Shown here piece by piece: positions 18,401 through 26,835 of a stretch of 64,000 bases of DNA. The stretch's first letter is position 1. Each line of letters starts with the position of its first letter. Source of the stretch: Verrucomicrobiia bacterium (GTDB taxonomy: Bacteria; Verrucomicrobiota; Verrucomicrobiia; Limisphaerales; Pedosphaeraceae); NCBI GenBank assembly GCA_036268055.1, contig DATAUW010000016.1, forward strand, positions 186,001-250,000. Reading direction: 5' to 3'. The position numbers and the translations under genes were made by a program. A model generated the notes under the pieces. It saw only the letters and a program-made list of their open reading frames with translations, had not been told where the DNA came from and did no database searches.

Positions 18401-19429
18401 ATGCCAGTACGTTTAGGACGTTTCGAAATGCCCAAACGGTTGACCAAGGAAGAGTCAACCGCAACGGAAACCTACGCCAAGTTTGTCGCCGAACCCTTTG
18501 AAACCGGTTATGGCCACACTATCGGCAATTCCCTGCGCCGCGTGTTGCTCTCTTCTCTCGAAGGAGCGGCCATCACCTCGATCAAGATTGACGGCGCCAT
18601 GCACGAATTCACCACTGTTGACGGTGTGGTGGAAGATGTCACCGACATCGTGCTCAACTTGAAGAAAATTTTGTTCAAGGCCCACAGCCGTGAACCGCAG
18701 ACGCTCTTGCTTTCCGTGAACAAGGAAGGCGAAGTGCTCGCCGGCGATATCGAGCTGAACCAGAACATTGAACTTGTCAATCCCAAGCAGCACATCTGCA
18801 CGCTCGACAAGAAGAAAAAATTTGAGATGGAGCTTGAAGTCAAAGTCGGTCGCGGCTTTTGCCCGGGCGATGAAAACAAAAAGCCCAACCAAGCCATTGG
18901 CGTGGTCGCGATTGACTCGTTGTTCTCGCCCGTGACGCGCGTGCGTTACGCAGTCGAGAGCGCGCGTGTCGGTCAGCGCACGGATTATGACCGTTTGCTG
19001 ATTGAGATCTGGACGGATGGACGCATTTCGCCGGATGACTCGCTCACGCAAGCCTCGGCTATTCTCCAGCATCATTTGGATGTGTTCGTCGGCTACGACA
19101 AGAACGCCATCGAATTCGAAGAAGTGGTGGACAAGCAGGACGAGGAAAAGACCAAGCTCAAGAAACTGCTCGGCATGAGCGTGAACGAAATCGAGCTGAG
19201 CGTCCGCGCCGCCAACTGCCTCAACAACGCGAACATCACGACCGTCGGCCAGTTGGCCATGAAGACCGAAGCTGAGATGCTCAAATACCGCAACTTCGGC
19301 AAAAAATCCCTCAACGAAATCAAAGAGAAGCTGTCCTCGCTCGGCTTGACTTTGGGCATGACCTTCGACGCGGACACGCTCGAAACGCCCAAGGAAGACG
19401 CCGCCGCTGTGGCCGCCACCGTGGAATAA
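18401..19429 (+). CDS. rpoA: DNA-directed RNA polymerase subunit alpha
   Basis: RNA polymerase alpha, 342 residues. The N-terminal assembly domain has EPFETGYGHTIGNSLRRVLL, and the C-terminal domain (about 245-325) has ELSVRAANCLNNANI and KSLNEIKEKLSSLGL, the usual UP-element and activator-binding fold. A short Ala/Asp/Glu tail ends it. It lies between rpsD and rplQ, as is usual, after a 106-nt gap, and could have its own expression level. Confidence 0.97.
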   Translation: MPVRLGRFEMPKRLTKEESTATETYAKFVAEPFETGYGHTIGNSLRRVLLSSLEGAAITSIKIDGAMHEFTTVDGVVEDVTDIVLNLKKILFKAHSREPQTLLLSVNKEGEVLAGDIELNQNIELVNPKQHICTLDKKKKFEMELEVKVGRGFCPGDENKKPNQAIGVVAIDSLFSPVTRVRYAVESARVGQRTDYDRLLIEIWTDGRISPDDSLTQASAILQHHLDVFVGYDKNAIEFEEVVDKQDEEKTKLKKLLGMSVNEIELSVRAANCLNNANITTVGQLAMKTEAEMLKYRNFGKKSLNEIKEKLSSLGLTLGMTFDADTLETPKEDAAAVAATVE

Positions 19430-19434
19430 TTGTT

Positions 19435-19914
19435 ATGCGACACCTTAAACGAACCGCCAAGCTGGGCCGTACCGGCACGCACCGCAATGCGATGCTCGCC
19501 AACCTGGTTTGCAGCCTGATCAAACACAAACGCGTCACCACTACGCTGGCCAAAGCCAAAGCCGCGCGTTCTGTCGCCGAAAAAATGGTCACTCTCGCCA
19601 AGGCCGGCACGGTCCACGACCGCCGTCTCGCCGCCGCGCGTTTGCACCAGGAAGACGCCGTGAAGATCCTCTTCAACGAACTCGCTCCCGTCCAGAAAGA
19701 GCGCCACGGTGGTTACACCCGCATCGTGAAGTTGCACCAACGCCAGGGCGATGCTTCGCAGTTGGCCATCCTTGAATGGGTGGACGCAACGGCCGCCGCT
19801 GAGCCCGCTCCTGAAGCGAAGGCTGAAACGGAAACCAAGCCGGAAGGCGAAGCCAAGCCTAAGAAAGCCAAGAAGGCCAAAAAGGAAGAAGCTTCTGCTG
19901 AAGCGAAAGCTTAA
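19435..19914 (+). CDS. rplQ: Large ribosomal subunit protein bL17 with charged C-terminal tail
   Basis: Protein L17, 159 residues against 127 in E. coli. The core up to about residue 118 (MRHLKRTAKLGRTGTHRNAM, LVCSLIKHKRVTTTLAKAK, HGGYTRIVKLHQRQGD) is typical; the last 40 residues are a Lys/Glu/Ala/Pro repeat-like tail. It is the last gene of the block, 5 nt after rpoA, and is followed by a strong terminator. Confidence 0.96.
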   Translation: MRHLKRTAKLGRTGTHRNAMLANLVCSLIKHKRVTTTLAKAKAARSVAEKMVTLAKAGTVHDRRLAAARLHQEDAVKILFNELAPVQKERHGGYTRIVKLHQRQGDASQLAILEWVDATAAAEPAPEAKAETETKPEGEAKPKKAKKAKKEEASAEAKA

Positions 19915-19940
19915 GCGCGAGATCAATTAATTCAAACCAA

Positions 19941-19966
19941 GCCCGTTCTTCGGAACGGGCTTTTTT
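19941..19966 (+). terminator. Terminator of the S10-spc-alpha block
   Basis: A perfect 8-bp stem, GCCCGTTC (19941-19948) with GAACGGGC (19953-19960), closed by a TTCG tetraloop and followed by six T. Flanking A/T pairs lengthen the stem. It lies 26 nt after the rplQ stop. Confidence 0.95.
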
Positions 19967-20114
19967 ATTTTCCGGACCAATATGGCGATCGTTATAGACG
20001 TTTTCTTGACACCGCCTTCAAGGTAGGATGCGCGGTCGCGCCGTCGGGCATTCTTTTGTTTTCGTTCGACAGGACGCCGGGATTATGTAATTAAGGCGCG
20101 ACAAAACTGTGCGA

Positions 20115-21611
20115 ATGAATTCTCAAGCGCGCTCGGTCAACACAGCATCAAATCAAGACCAAGGCAAGCGAAGTTCGCTGGGGATTTCCATGTGGGGAGC
20201 GCTGATTTTTTTTGCCGCCTTGTGGTGCCTGGATTTTCCGAAACCCTACATAGATGATTTATTTTATTGCAGTGGCGGATTGAGTCTCGCACAGGGTGGG
20301 GGACTCGATTATCCGTTGATCGCTGGTCAGGGACTTGCCCATTCTTTTTTTGTTTACCCGCCAACTCATTCGTACCTGCTCGCGGGATGGTTGAAATTAT
20401 TCGGCATCAGCGCCGGTTCCATGACCGCATTTCCCATGGCGATGTATTGCCTCATCTCCGTGGCAACCATAGCGATATTGCGGCACAAACATTCTTCGGC
20501 GTGGGTGGAATGGTGCGTGCCGGTGGCGGTGGCGGCGGCATTTTTAAGGACAGGCGGTTTGCGGCCGGATGCTCTGGCCATCGCCATGCTGATGATGGCC
20601 CTGATGATTTTTGAGATCGCTCCGCGCAAGCACCGATGGCTGTTTTTATTCTTTCTCCTATTATTTTTCGTAGGCTCAACCGCGCCGCGCATGGCGATTT
20701 TTAGTGTCGCGATCATTTGTTTCGCAATTTTTAGTCTCTGGCGCGAACCCTTAAATACGCGGCCGAAAATGGAGATGGTTCTATTAAACACAATGACGGC
20801 GTTGGGAGTATCATTTTTAATTTTTCTTTTGATGATTCATTTTCGTCTGGGCGAATTCCTTTACACCTTCCGTCTTCATCTGACTCGGGTCGCCGATTTA
20901 TCTTCTTCGACGCGGATGTTTATCATGGATGAAGTCGGCGTGCTGTCATGGCCATTGTTGGGGTTGCCGCTATTGCTCTTATTATTATTTCGTCGCCGCC
21001 CGTGGGATCGTCCAACCTGGTTTGTGGCGTGGCTGGGGATAACCTTCCTCATGGCTGGTGTTCTGGGAATGCTTGGGCCGGGGGCAATCTGGTTTCCTAT
21101 TTTTGCTTCGCTGCTTTTGCTGGGATCCGGTTTTAGAACTATTTCCGGCTGGCGCGCGATCGGGATGCAGGGAGTGGTTCTTCTGGCGTTGTTGATCGGC
21201 AATGGAAAAAGTCTGGTTGCGGTTGGCGGAGAATTGACGGGAAAATTTCATCGCGGTCAGGGCGAACAGCGGGACGCGGCGCTGGCCTTGCAGCCAAGTC
21301 CGCAGCACCGGATATTTGTGGATACGGAACAAGCCCGGTATCTTTTCGGCTATCGCATCCCGCCGGGCTTTCTGGCATTTGAGTACGGGGCGCCATTTCC
21401 GAAGGAATATGTTTTTGAAGATTTGCGTCCGTCCGATATTTATTTGGTCGGGCCGCAAACTCTGGAAAAACTCAACGAGCGCACATTCCTTAATCACCCA
21501 TCCCCTTCCAAATGGAAACCGGTCGGACCAAAACGCTGGTGGCTCAATCAATACCCACGCTGGATTTACATTATTCCGGCAGAAGATTGCGGGAAGTTAC
21601 GAGCGCGATAA
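20115..21611 (+). CDS. Polytopic membrane protein, GT-C glycosyltransferase-like
   Basis: A 498-residue protein with about ten hydrophobic segments. The first loop after TM1 has KPYIDDLFYCSGGLSLAQGG, resembling the acidic loop-1 motif of GT-C enzymes (dolichyl-phosphate-mannose transferase/ArnT-like), and GLRPDALAIAMLMMAL is like the 'RP(E/D)' segment of the same group. The C-terminal 130 residues are soluble and probably periplasmic. By analogy it may transfer a sugar from a lipid carrier, but no acceptor can be named. A GTG at 20109 is an alternative start. It stands alone, downstream of the ribosomal terminator and convergent with the next gene. Confidence 0.6.
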   Translation: MNSQARSVNTASNQDQGKRSSLGISMWGALIFFAALWCLDFPKPYIDDLFYCSGGLSLAQGGGLDYPLIAGQGLAHSFFVYPPTHSYLLAGWLKLFGISAGSMTAFPMAMYCLISVATIAILRHKHSSAWVEWCVPVAVAAAFLRTGGLRPDALAIAMLMMALMIFEIAPRKHRWLFLFFLLLFFVGSTAPRMAIFSVAIICFAIFSLWREPLNTRPKMEMVLLNTMTALGVSFLIFLLMIHFRLGEFLYTFRLHLTRVADLSSSTRMFIMDEVGVLSWPLLGLPLLLLLLFRRRPWDRPTWFVAWLGITFLMAGVLGMLGPGAIWFPIFASLLLLGSGFRTISGWRAIGMQGVVLLALLIGNGKSLVAVGGELTGKFHRGQGEQRDAALALQPSPQHRIFVDTEQARYLFGYRIPPGFLAFEYGAPFPKEYVFEDLRPSDIYLVGPQTLEKLNERTFLNHPSPSKWKPVGPKRWWLNQYPRWIYIIPAEDCGKLRAR

Positions 21612-21629
21612 TACTTTCTAAAATCCACT

Positions 21630-22559
21630 TCAATTTCCCGAAGGCAAGGACATCCGTTGAAAAAGCCAGATGAAGTCAGCGCTTTCAGAAGAGTCAATCC
21701 ATAGCGGCAGCGCAAGAGTATCGGGCACGGGTGGTGGGCAGGTGCTGTTGAACTGCCAATGATGAATTTCCGAGTGTCCGTCCGCAAAAGAAAAACTACA
21801 GCCACCGTTGTGATAGGAGCCCGGCATGTCCACCCAATTATAATCAGGGTTGGCATATCCCGGCAAGGGAGATGGCGATTGCTCGACAAAATAACCGTCG
21901 TTGATGCTGTCAGGATGTTCGTCGAGAAAAACAAAAATTCCCGACGGATTTAAAATTTCGCCGTCCTTGAGAAATTGGCGGTAACCTTTGTTGTTAATAT
22001 TGCCGCCGGAGACGAGCAGGTTGCCGGGATCGCCAATCATTGCATTCATCGAGACGCTGCGCACCCGCGCGGTGAAACCGGCATTTTTTTGGGCGTCGCT
22101 TAGCACGCGATCGGCGGGGCATCTATAAATGCTCGCCGAATAACCGGTGTAAGGTCCAAGCAGCGAGGTCGAGACGAATGCGGTGTTGGTATTCGCCGGA
22201 GCAGTTGTCCAATCCATGACGTTGTCCACCCAGTTGGGCTGGCCGGCCGGGGCGACGTTTAGAAGGCTGTTGCTGCCGACCACGCCGCCGAGATTGTAAA
22301 CCAAACGATCCCCGTTATCGCCGGAATAAAGCGACCATGCGAAGGTTAATTGACGCGTATTGTTCACGCAACCGAGGGCAAGGGCGCGCGAGCGCGAGCG
22401 TGCCAACGCGGGGAAAAGCAACCCCGCAAGGATCGCAATAATGGCAATTACGACGAGTAATTCAACCAGGGTAAAACCATCGCCAGCGCGAGACCGGTAA
22501 GCTTGAAACAACCCAGCCGAACCGCTCTCACGTCTGCCGCTATGGAATTGAAGTGTCAC
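21630..22559 (-). CDS. Prepilin-like secreted protein with H-X9-DG motif
   Basis: A 309-residue protein with a type IV prepilin/pseudopilin N-terminus: after a 28-residue leader comes [19 protein letters not shown], with Glu at +5 of the presumed cleavage site. Near the C-terminus is the H-X9-DG motif ([14 protein letters not shown]) that marks a large family in Planctomycetes and Verrucomicrobia, of unknown function. No ATG precedes the motif, so a GTG start is proposed. The gene stands alone with no pilus assembly genes nearby. Export and processing by a prepilin peptidase are inferred. Confidence 0.85.
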   Translation of the reverse strand: MTLQFHSGRRESGSAGLFQAYRSRAGDGFTLVELLVVIAIIAILAGLLFPALARSRSRALALGCVNNTRQLTFAWSLYSGDNGDRLVYNLGGVVGSNSLLNVAPAGQPNWVDNVMDWTTAPANTNTAFVSTSLLGPYTGYSASIYRCPADRVLSDAQKNAGFTARVRSVSMNAMIGDPGNLLVSGGNINNKGYRQFLKDGEILNPSGIFVFLDEHPDSINDGYFVEQSPSPLPGYANPDYNWVDMPGSYHNGGCSFSFADGHSEIHHWQFNSTCPPPVPDTLALPLWIDSSESADFIWLFQRMSLPSGN

Positions 22560-22808
22560 GATGGGAAAAGGTGAGACACAAACCGATTCTGCAGGCTAGC
22601 AGTTAGGGAGGCCACTGTAAAGGGAGTTTTGGCCGGAAAACAGGGCAAAACGGGCGGAAAAACCTTTCGGATGTGCGAAACCAACGGTAGAAAGTTAAGT
22701 GACAAATGATTGCGGCGGGACGAAGATAAATCATCCGTGTTCGATCCATGACTAAAAAAATGGGAACAATTCGACCGGTTGGCGAGTCCTAACCAACATA
22801 ACGGTCAC

Positions 22809-23342
22809 ATGGCTGATGAATTAGACTTCGATACGCTGGTGGCCCAATTTTACGGGCCGCTGTACCAGTTCGCTTATGGTCTGACGCGGGCAGAGGCCGA
22901 CGCCAGTGATCTTACGCAACAAACATTTTACATTTGGGCCACCAAAGGCCATCAACTGCGGGATGGCTCCAAAGTGAAAACGTGGCTTTTTACCACCCTC
23001 CACCGGGAATTTCTGAACATGCGGCGCAAGGTCGTGCGGTTTCCCCATTCGGAATTGGAAGAGATGGACCACGAGTTGCCCGTCATCGCCCCGGAAATGG
23101 TGAATGCCCTTGATTCCATCCGCGCCGTCGAATTGCTTGAGCGCGTTGGTGAGCCCTATCAGGCGGCGTTGACACTTTTTTACATGGAAGACTGTTCTTA
23201 CAAAGACATCGCCGAGATTTTGAATGTGCCGCTGGGAACCGTGCAATCGCGCATCTCCCGGGGGCTTGCACAACTGCAACAATTAGTCACCAGTCCCACC
23301 CCCAGCCAGCGCGAGTCGGCGCGAAAGGAGTTGCATGGATAG
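22809..23342 (+). CDS. ECF-type RNA polymerase sigma factor
   Basis: A 177-residue sigma factor of the extracytoplasmic-function class. Region 2 is at about 10-75 (FAYGLTRAEADASDLTQQTF, then KVKTWLFTTLHREFLNMRRK) and region 4 at about 115-165 (ALTLFYMEDCSYKDIAEILN, PLGTVQSRISRGLAQL). I chose ATG 22809 (MADELDFDTLV); a TTG at 22779 would add ten residues. Its last 8 nt overlap the next gene, a probable membrane-bound regulator. Targets are unknown. Confidence 0.9.
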   Translation: MADELDFDTLVAQFYGPLYQFAYGLTRAEADASDLTQQTFYIWATKGHQLRDGSKVKTWLFTTLHREFLNMRRKVVRFPHSELEEMDHELPVIAPEMVNALDSIRAVELLERVGEPYQAALTLFYMEDCSYKDIAEILNVPLGTVQSRISRGLAQLQQLVTSPTPSQRESARKELHG

Positions 23343-24078
23343 GTGCGAAGCGCGGGAAATATTATCGCTGTTCCGGCCGGGAACGAAAGACGCCGAAGAC
23401 CCGAAAATCGCCGAGGCGTTGCGCTATGCCCAGACCGATGAAGAATTGGCACGCTGGTTCGCCGGGCATTGCAGCCTTTACGTGACCATGCGGGCGCGTC
23501 TGAAAGAAATCCCGGTGCCCTCAGATTTGCAGGCGAGAATCATGCGCATCGAGGCGCAGCAGCGCGGAAAAATAATTGACCTGCGGAAATGGTGGCTGCC
23601 GTTGACGGCGGCGGCAATGGTAGCGTTGCTCGGAATTATTTCGTGGATGATTTTCAGCCAGACGCGCCAGGATAATTTCAGTGATTATCGCGACCGCATG
23701 GCAAAGCTTCCACAGCGCGGTTATGCGATGACGATGTTCAACACGAACCTCGTGGAGATTCACACCTACCTTTTGAGCCATCAATGCCCTGATTACACCT
23801 TGCCCAAGCCGCTCACCATCCTTGCCGGTGAAGGTTGCGCGACGCTGGCCTGGCGCGATCGCAATGTCTCCATGATTTGCCTCAAGGATCCGGCGTCTCA
23901 ACACGCGGTATATCTGTTCGCGATGGACGCAGCGAAAGTGGAAAACGCGCCGGCTTCGAGCCAGCCGGAATTTCGCCAGGTGCGCGACCTCATGACTGCA
24001 AGCTGGACCGTGGGCGATAAAATCTACGTACTCGCGGCAACTGGAACCGAAGCGGAATTGAAGCGTTATCTGAATTAA
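23335..24078 (+). CDS. Single-pass membrane protein, probable anti-sigma factor
   Basis: A 247-residue protein with an 80-residue N-terminal cytoplasmic part, one membrane segment at about 84-104 (WLPLTAAAMVALLGIISWMI) and a 140-residue outer domain. It lacks an obvious HxxxCxxC zinc motif. The ATG overlaps the sigma gene end by 8 nt and is preceded by AAAGGAG at good spacing, one of the few clear Shine-Dalgarno sites in the window. Position, topology and coupling suggest that it holds the ECF sigma factor; this is inference, as no known anti-sigma domain is recognised. Confidence 0.6.
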   Translation: MDRCEAREILSLFRPGTKDAEDPKIAEALRYAQTDEELARWFAGHCSLYVTMRARLKEIPVPSDLQARIMRIEAQQRGKIIDLRKWWLPLTAAAMVALLGIISWMIFSQTRQDNFSDYRDRMAKLPQRGYAMTMFNTNLVEIHTYLLSHQCPDYTLPKPLTILAGEGCATLAWRDRNVSMICLKDPASQHAVYLFAMDAAKVENAPASSQPEFRQVRDLMTASWTVGDKIYVLAATGTEAELKRYLN

Positions 24079-24306
24079 AAATCCACCAGGGAATCGCTGG
24101 CGATCGGTTTCTTCATCTCGCAGATTCACCAATGTTTTCAGGGGGGCAAACTACATTCTTACTTCTTGCCTGGCGTTTAAATCCTTGTTTTGCAGCCACT
24201 TCAATCCCCGCAATGCCCGCAAATGGGCATCCGCAATAGACCCGACAAGAAATCCGTATTCGTTCAACTTTGCGAAAGCGCGGACCGGTGATTAACTGTT
24301 TGCACG

Positions 24307-24678
24307 ATGAATATGGAAATGCAGATGACAACGGCAACGGCAACGGAAACCACAGTGGTTCCCGCCGCGAAGAAAAACTCCGTTCTGTTTCCCGCTGTCT
24401 TCCGCCTCGCCCTCCTCGTCGGTCCCGAAGCCATCATCATGGAGACCATGTCCCACAGCCCGGTCATGATGCTCCTCGCAGGCTTCGCGGTGCTCGCCCT
24501 GTGGCTCTCGGTTGACATCGGTCCGTTCCGCGCCGCCGGTGCTCCCAAGCGCCAGAAGAAGGCCAGCCAACCCGCCGGTAAATACGCGCGGAACCTGACC
24601 AAAGCCCAGTGGTGGAGCTACCTGTTCTGTCGCTTGGTTATCGTCGTCGCGTTGCTGCACTCCCGCACGAATATTTAA
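24307..24678 (+). CDS. Small hypothetical membrane protein
   Basis: A 123-residue protein, not recognised. It has a hydrophobic stretch at about 50-66 (SPVMMLLAGFAVLALWLSVD), a basic linker rich in Lys/Gln, and a second hydrophobic patch near the C-terminus (WWSYLFCRLVIVVALLH). An open frame covers the same place on the opposite strand, but the strong terminator 43 nt downstream of this stop supports the + strand reading. Function unknown. Confidence 0.55.
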   Translation: MNMEMQMTTATATETTVVPAAKKNSVLFPAVFRLALLVGPEAIIMETMSHSPVMMLLAGFAVLALWLSVDIGPFRAAGAPKRQKKASQPAGKYARNLTKAQWWSYLFCRLVIVVALLHSRTNI

Positions 24679-24720
24679 TTTTTTAGAATTTTTCAGGGTT
24701 ATTGGTTATTGTTGAAGTGG

Positions 24721-24754
24721 GCCGGTTTCAGAAATGAAACCGGCTCTCTTTTTT
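24721..24754 (+). terminator. Terminator after the 24307 gene
   Basis: A perfect 10-bp stem, GCCGGTTTCA (24721-24730) with TGAAACCGGC (24735-24744), closed by a GAAA tetraloop, then TCTC and six T. Confidence 0.93.
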
Positions 24755-24846
24755 GTACATGCACCGCAAAAATTTCCCGCCCTGGGGCATTTGAACATTT
24801 GAACCATAGCCCAATTCAGAGTATCAGTTAGAAGCAGTTGCTTTTT

Positions 24847-25512
24847 ATGTTGCGGCGAATGACATGTCTATTCGAGGCGGCCTTTTTTTGGGGGCTCGCC
24901 GTGGCGTTGTTTGCCGGTTGTGGTCCCTCGCCATCGGCATCGAACAAAACGCCACCCGCAGAGATTCACGGCGAACCGATCACGCCCGTGAAAAATTCCT
25001 CCACCACGGTCGCCATTGCCGTTCCTATTCTCGCCGCTTCCATTTCCGCACCAATCACAAAAAATCCTGAGCCGATGTTGCTTGCCGAAAATTCCGATTA
25101 CATTCCCGTAGGCTTCGATAAATTGGCGTCTTATCATTTTGAAACTGACGACACCCCTTACACCAATCAAGACGCCACCGCTGACAAGGCGAACCAGCAA
25201 ATTCCCGATACGATCAAAAATTTGAGCGATAAAAAAATTTCCATCAAAGGTTTCATGTTGCCGTTGAAAGTGTCCGATGGTGTGGTGACAGAATTTTTGA
25301 TCATGAAAGACCAGTCTATGTGCTGCTTCGGCACGACGCCGAAAATCAACGAGTGGGTCAGCGTCAAAACCGTGGGCGCGGGCGTGAAGCCGATCATGGA
25401 CCAGCCCGTGAGCATGCTCGGCACGCTGCACGTCGGCGCGCTGCGCGAGAATGGTTATCTCGTGGGCATCTACCAAATGGACGGCGATAAACTTGTGGGG
25501 ACGGATAATTGA
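24847..25512 (+). CDS. Lipoprotein with DUF3299-like domain
   Basis: A 221-residue lipoprotein: signal peptide with lipobox LFAGC (lipidated Cys25), a Ser/Thr/Pro linker, and a C-terminal domain at about 85-220. The domain has IKGFMLPLKVSDGVVTEFLI followed by the conserved CCFG and INEWVSVKT, as in DUF3299 proteins, which are often found with ABC-type or metal-related periplasmic systems; its function is not established. A TTG at 24838 is an alternative start. The next gene begins 37 nt downstream. Confidence 0.75.
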   Translation: MLRRMTCLFEAAFFWGLAVALFAGCGPSPSASNKTPPAEIHGEPITPVKNSSTTVAIAVPILAASISAPITKNPEPMLLAENSDYIPVGFDKLASYHFETDDTPYTNQDATADKANQQIPDTIKNLSDKKISIKGFMLPLKVSDGVVTEFLIMKDQSMCCFGTTPKINEWVSVKTVGAGVKPIMDQPVSMLGTLHVGALRENGYLVGIYQMDGDKLVGTDN

Positions 25513-25549
25513 TGTTGCCTAACGCCTCCGATTATGTTCGCCAAATCAA

Positions 25550-25927
25550 ATGAACGCTGAAGAAAAAGCCATCATCGAATTTCTGCGCGGCTATGGGCCT
25601 ACATTCGTCACCGCCAAGGAAATCTCGCGCAAGGTCGGCGGACGCAAACGCTGTGAGAAAGAACCCGGCTGGGCGTTGCCGATCCTGGCAAAAATGACGC
25701 GAGAAGGAACCATCGAGGCGGACGCGCTTGGGCATTTCCGGCTGGTCAAACAGACGGACAAAAAAAAGCGCTTTGGGAAATTCGTTTCGCCACAGTTGCT
25801 GCGTATCCTGAAAAGCAGCGGGAGAACATTTGAGGCCATCGTCATTGACGAGGACGAAGAGCCAACCGAAGAGGAAAAGGAAAAAGAGAAAGAAGGCGAG
25901 AAGCCTTCTGAGGACGAGAAACTCTAA
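25550..25927 (+). CDS. Small hypothetical protein, winged-helix-like with acidic tail
   Basis: A 125-residue protein. Residues 5-70 (IIEFLRGYGPTFVTAKEISR, then GWALPILAKMTREGTIEAD) look like a winged-helix DNA-binding fold, which is an inference from the helix-turn-helix-wing pattern only. The last 25 residues are almost entirely Glu, Lys and Asp. It is downstream of the DUF3299 lipoprotein in the same direction. No function can be assigned. Confidence 0.6.
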   Translation: MNAEEKAIIEFLRGYGPTFVTAKEISRKVGGRKRCEKEPGWALPILAKMTREGTIEADALGHFRLVKQTDKKKRFGKFVSPQLLRILKSSGRTFEAIVIDEDEEPTEEEKEKEKEGEKPSEDEKL

Positions 25928-25931
25928 AAAT

Positions 25932-25963
25932 GGGAGGGCGGGCGTACTCGCGAGCCGTGACTA
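25932..25963. repeat. Solitary copy of the 32-nt repeat core
   Basis: This 32-nt stretch (GGGAGGGCGGGCGTACTCGC then GAGCCGTGACTA) matches the core that starts each unit of the tandem array at 59820-60300, with only two or three differences. It lies between two converging genes, like the array. Confidence 0.8.
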
Positions 25964-26017
25964 GTATCAAGATCGGGACAATCTAATTTGCACTGTTCGT
26001 GCTCGCCGAAATTATTT

Positions 26018-26698
26018 TTACTGCCACCCGTGCATCGAGTCGTAGCGGAACGTCATTTCATTCGTCACATATCCTTTGTACCACTTCGCGTGGCCATCAT
26101 CGAAAAGAATGTTTTGACCGCCATTATGAGTTTGCCACGCGGTTGAGGGCGTGCCGTTTTGATCGCCACCCACGCAATTCTGCGAGTAGTCGTCCTTGTC
26201 GGCATCGTCCGGAGTAAAATCCACGGTGTCACCCGATAACACATACGCCGACACATAAAGAATCTGCCGCGTGTCCACCGACGCAAAATTTTCATTGGCC
26301 GCGATGTAAGCCGCCCGGACGCCATTGAAATAACTATAGGAAGAGTGGATATCGGACGGACAATGATACGCGTTGGTGTTTTGCAGATACGGAATCAACT
26401 GCTGCATCCAGCTTGTTTGGAGCGTGTCGGTATCAACCTGGTTCCATGCGATCAATTTTCCCGATTCGGGATAGCGACCGTTGAAATCATCCGAGTAAAG
26501 CTGCATTGAGATGCTGATTTGATGCAGGTTTGAAGCGCATTGAATCGTCCGCGCGTGTTGTTTGGCCTCCGATAACGCGGGCAATAGCAACGCGGCGAGA
26601 ATCGCGATGATGGCGATCACGACGAGCAACTCGATCAATGTGAACGCGCGCATCGTCCGCAAAACTTTACGGTCTATTTTCGATCCTGATTTCATCAT
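26018..26698 (-). CDS. Prepilin-like secreted protein with H-X9-DG motif
   Basis: A 226-residue protein of the same general family as the one at 21630. After a basic leader comes [21 protein letters not shown], with Glu at +5; the residue before the cleavage site is Ala rather than Gly. THNGGQNILFDDGHAKWYKG near the C-terminus gives the H-X9-DG motif. I chose ATG 26698; a GTG at 26716 would add six residues. Its role is unknown, and no assembly genes adjoin it. Confidence 0.83.
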   Translation of the reverse strand: MMKSGSKIDRKVLRTMRAFTLIELLVVIAIIAILAALLLPALSEAKQHARTIQCASNLHQISISMQLYSDDFNGRYPESGKLIAWNQVDTDTLQTSWMQQLIPYLQNTNAYHCPSDIHSSYSYFNGVRAAYIAANENFASVDTRQILYVSAYVLSGDTVDFTPDDADKDDYSQNCVGGDQNGTPSTAWQTHNGGQNILFDDGHAKWYKGYVTNEMTFRYDSMHGWQ

Positions 26699-26835
26699 TG
26701 CCGGAAATCCATCCACGCTGGAAGTCGCCGTGAACTGGATACAAAGCCAAATTGCCTAACTTGAGTTAGCCAGTAACTCAGACGCAGCACGGGGAAAGTT
26801 TCTTCAAAGGAAAACTGAGGTGGACGAAACAGAAA

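Noticed and set aside
20006-20029. TTGACA and TAGGAT before the GT-C-like gene as a promoter
   Set aside because: The hexamers are only 12 nt apart, too close for a sigma-70 promoter.
24292-24660. Open frame on the - strand opposite the small membrane protein
   Set aside because: The terminator at 24721 is oriented and spaced for the + strand gene, and the - strand product is low complexity.
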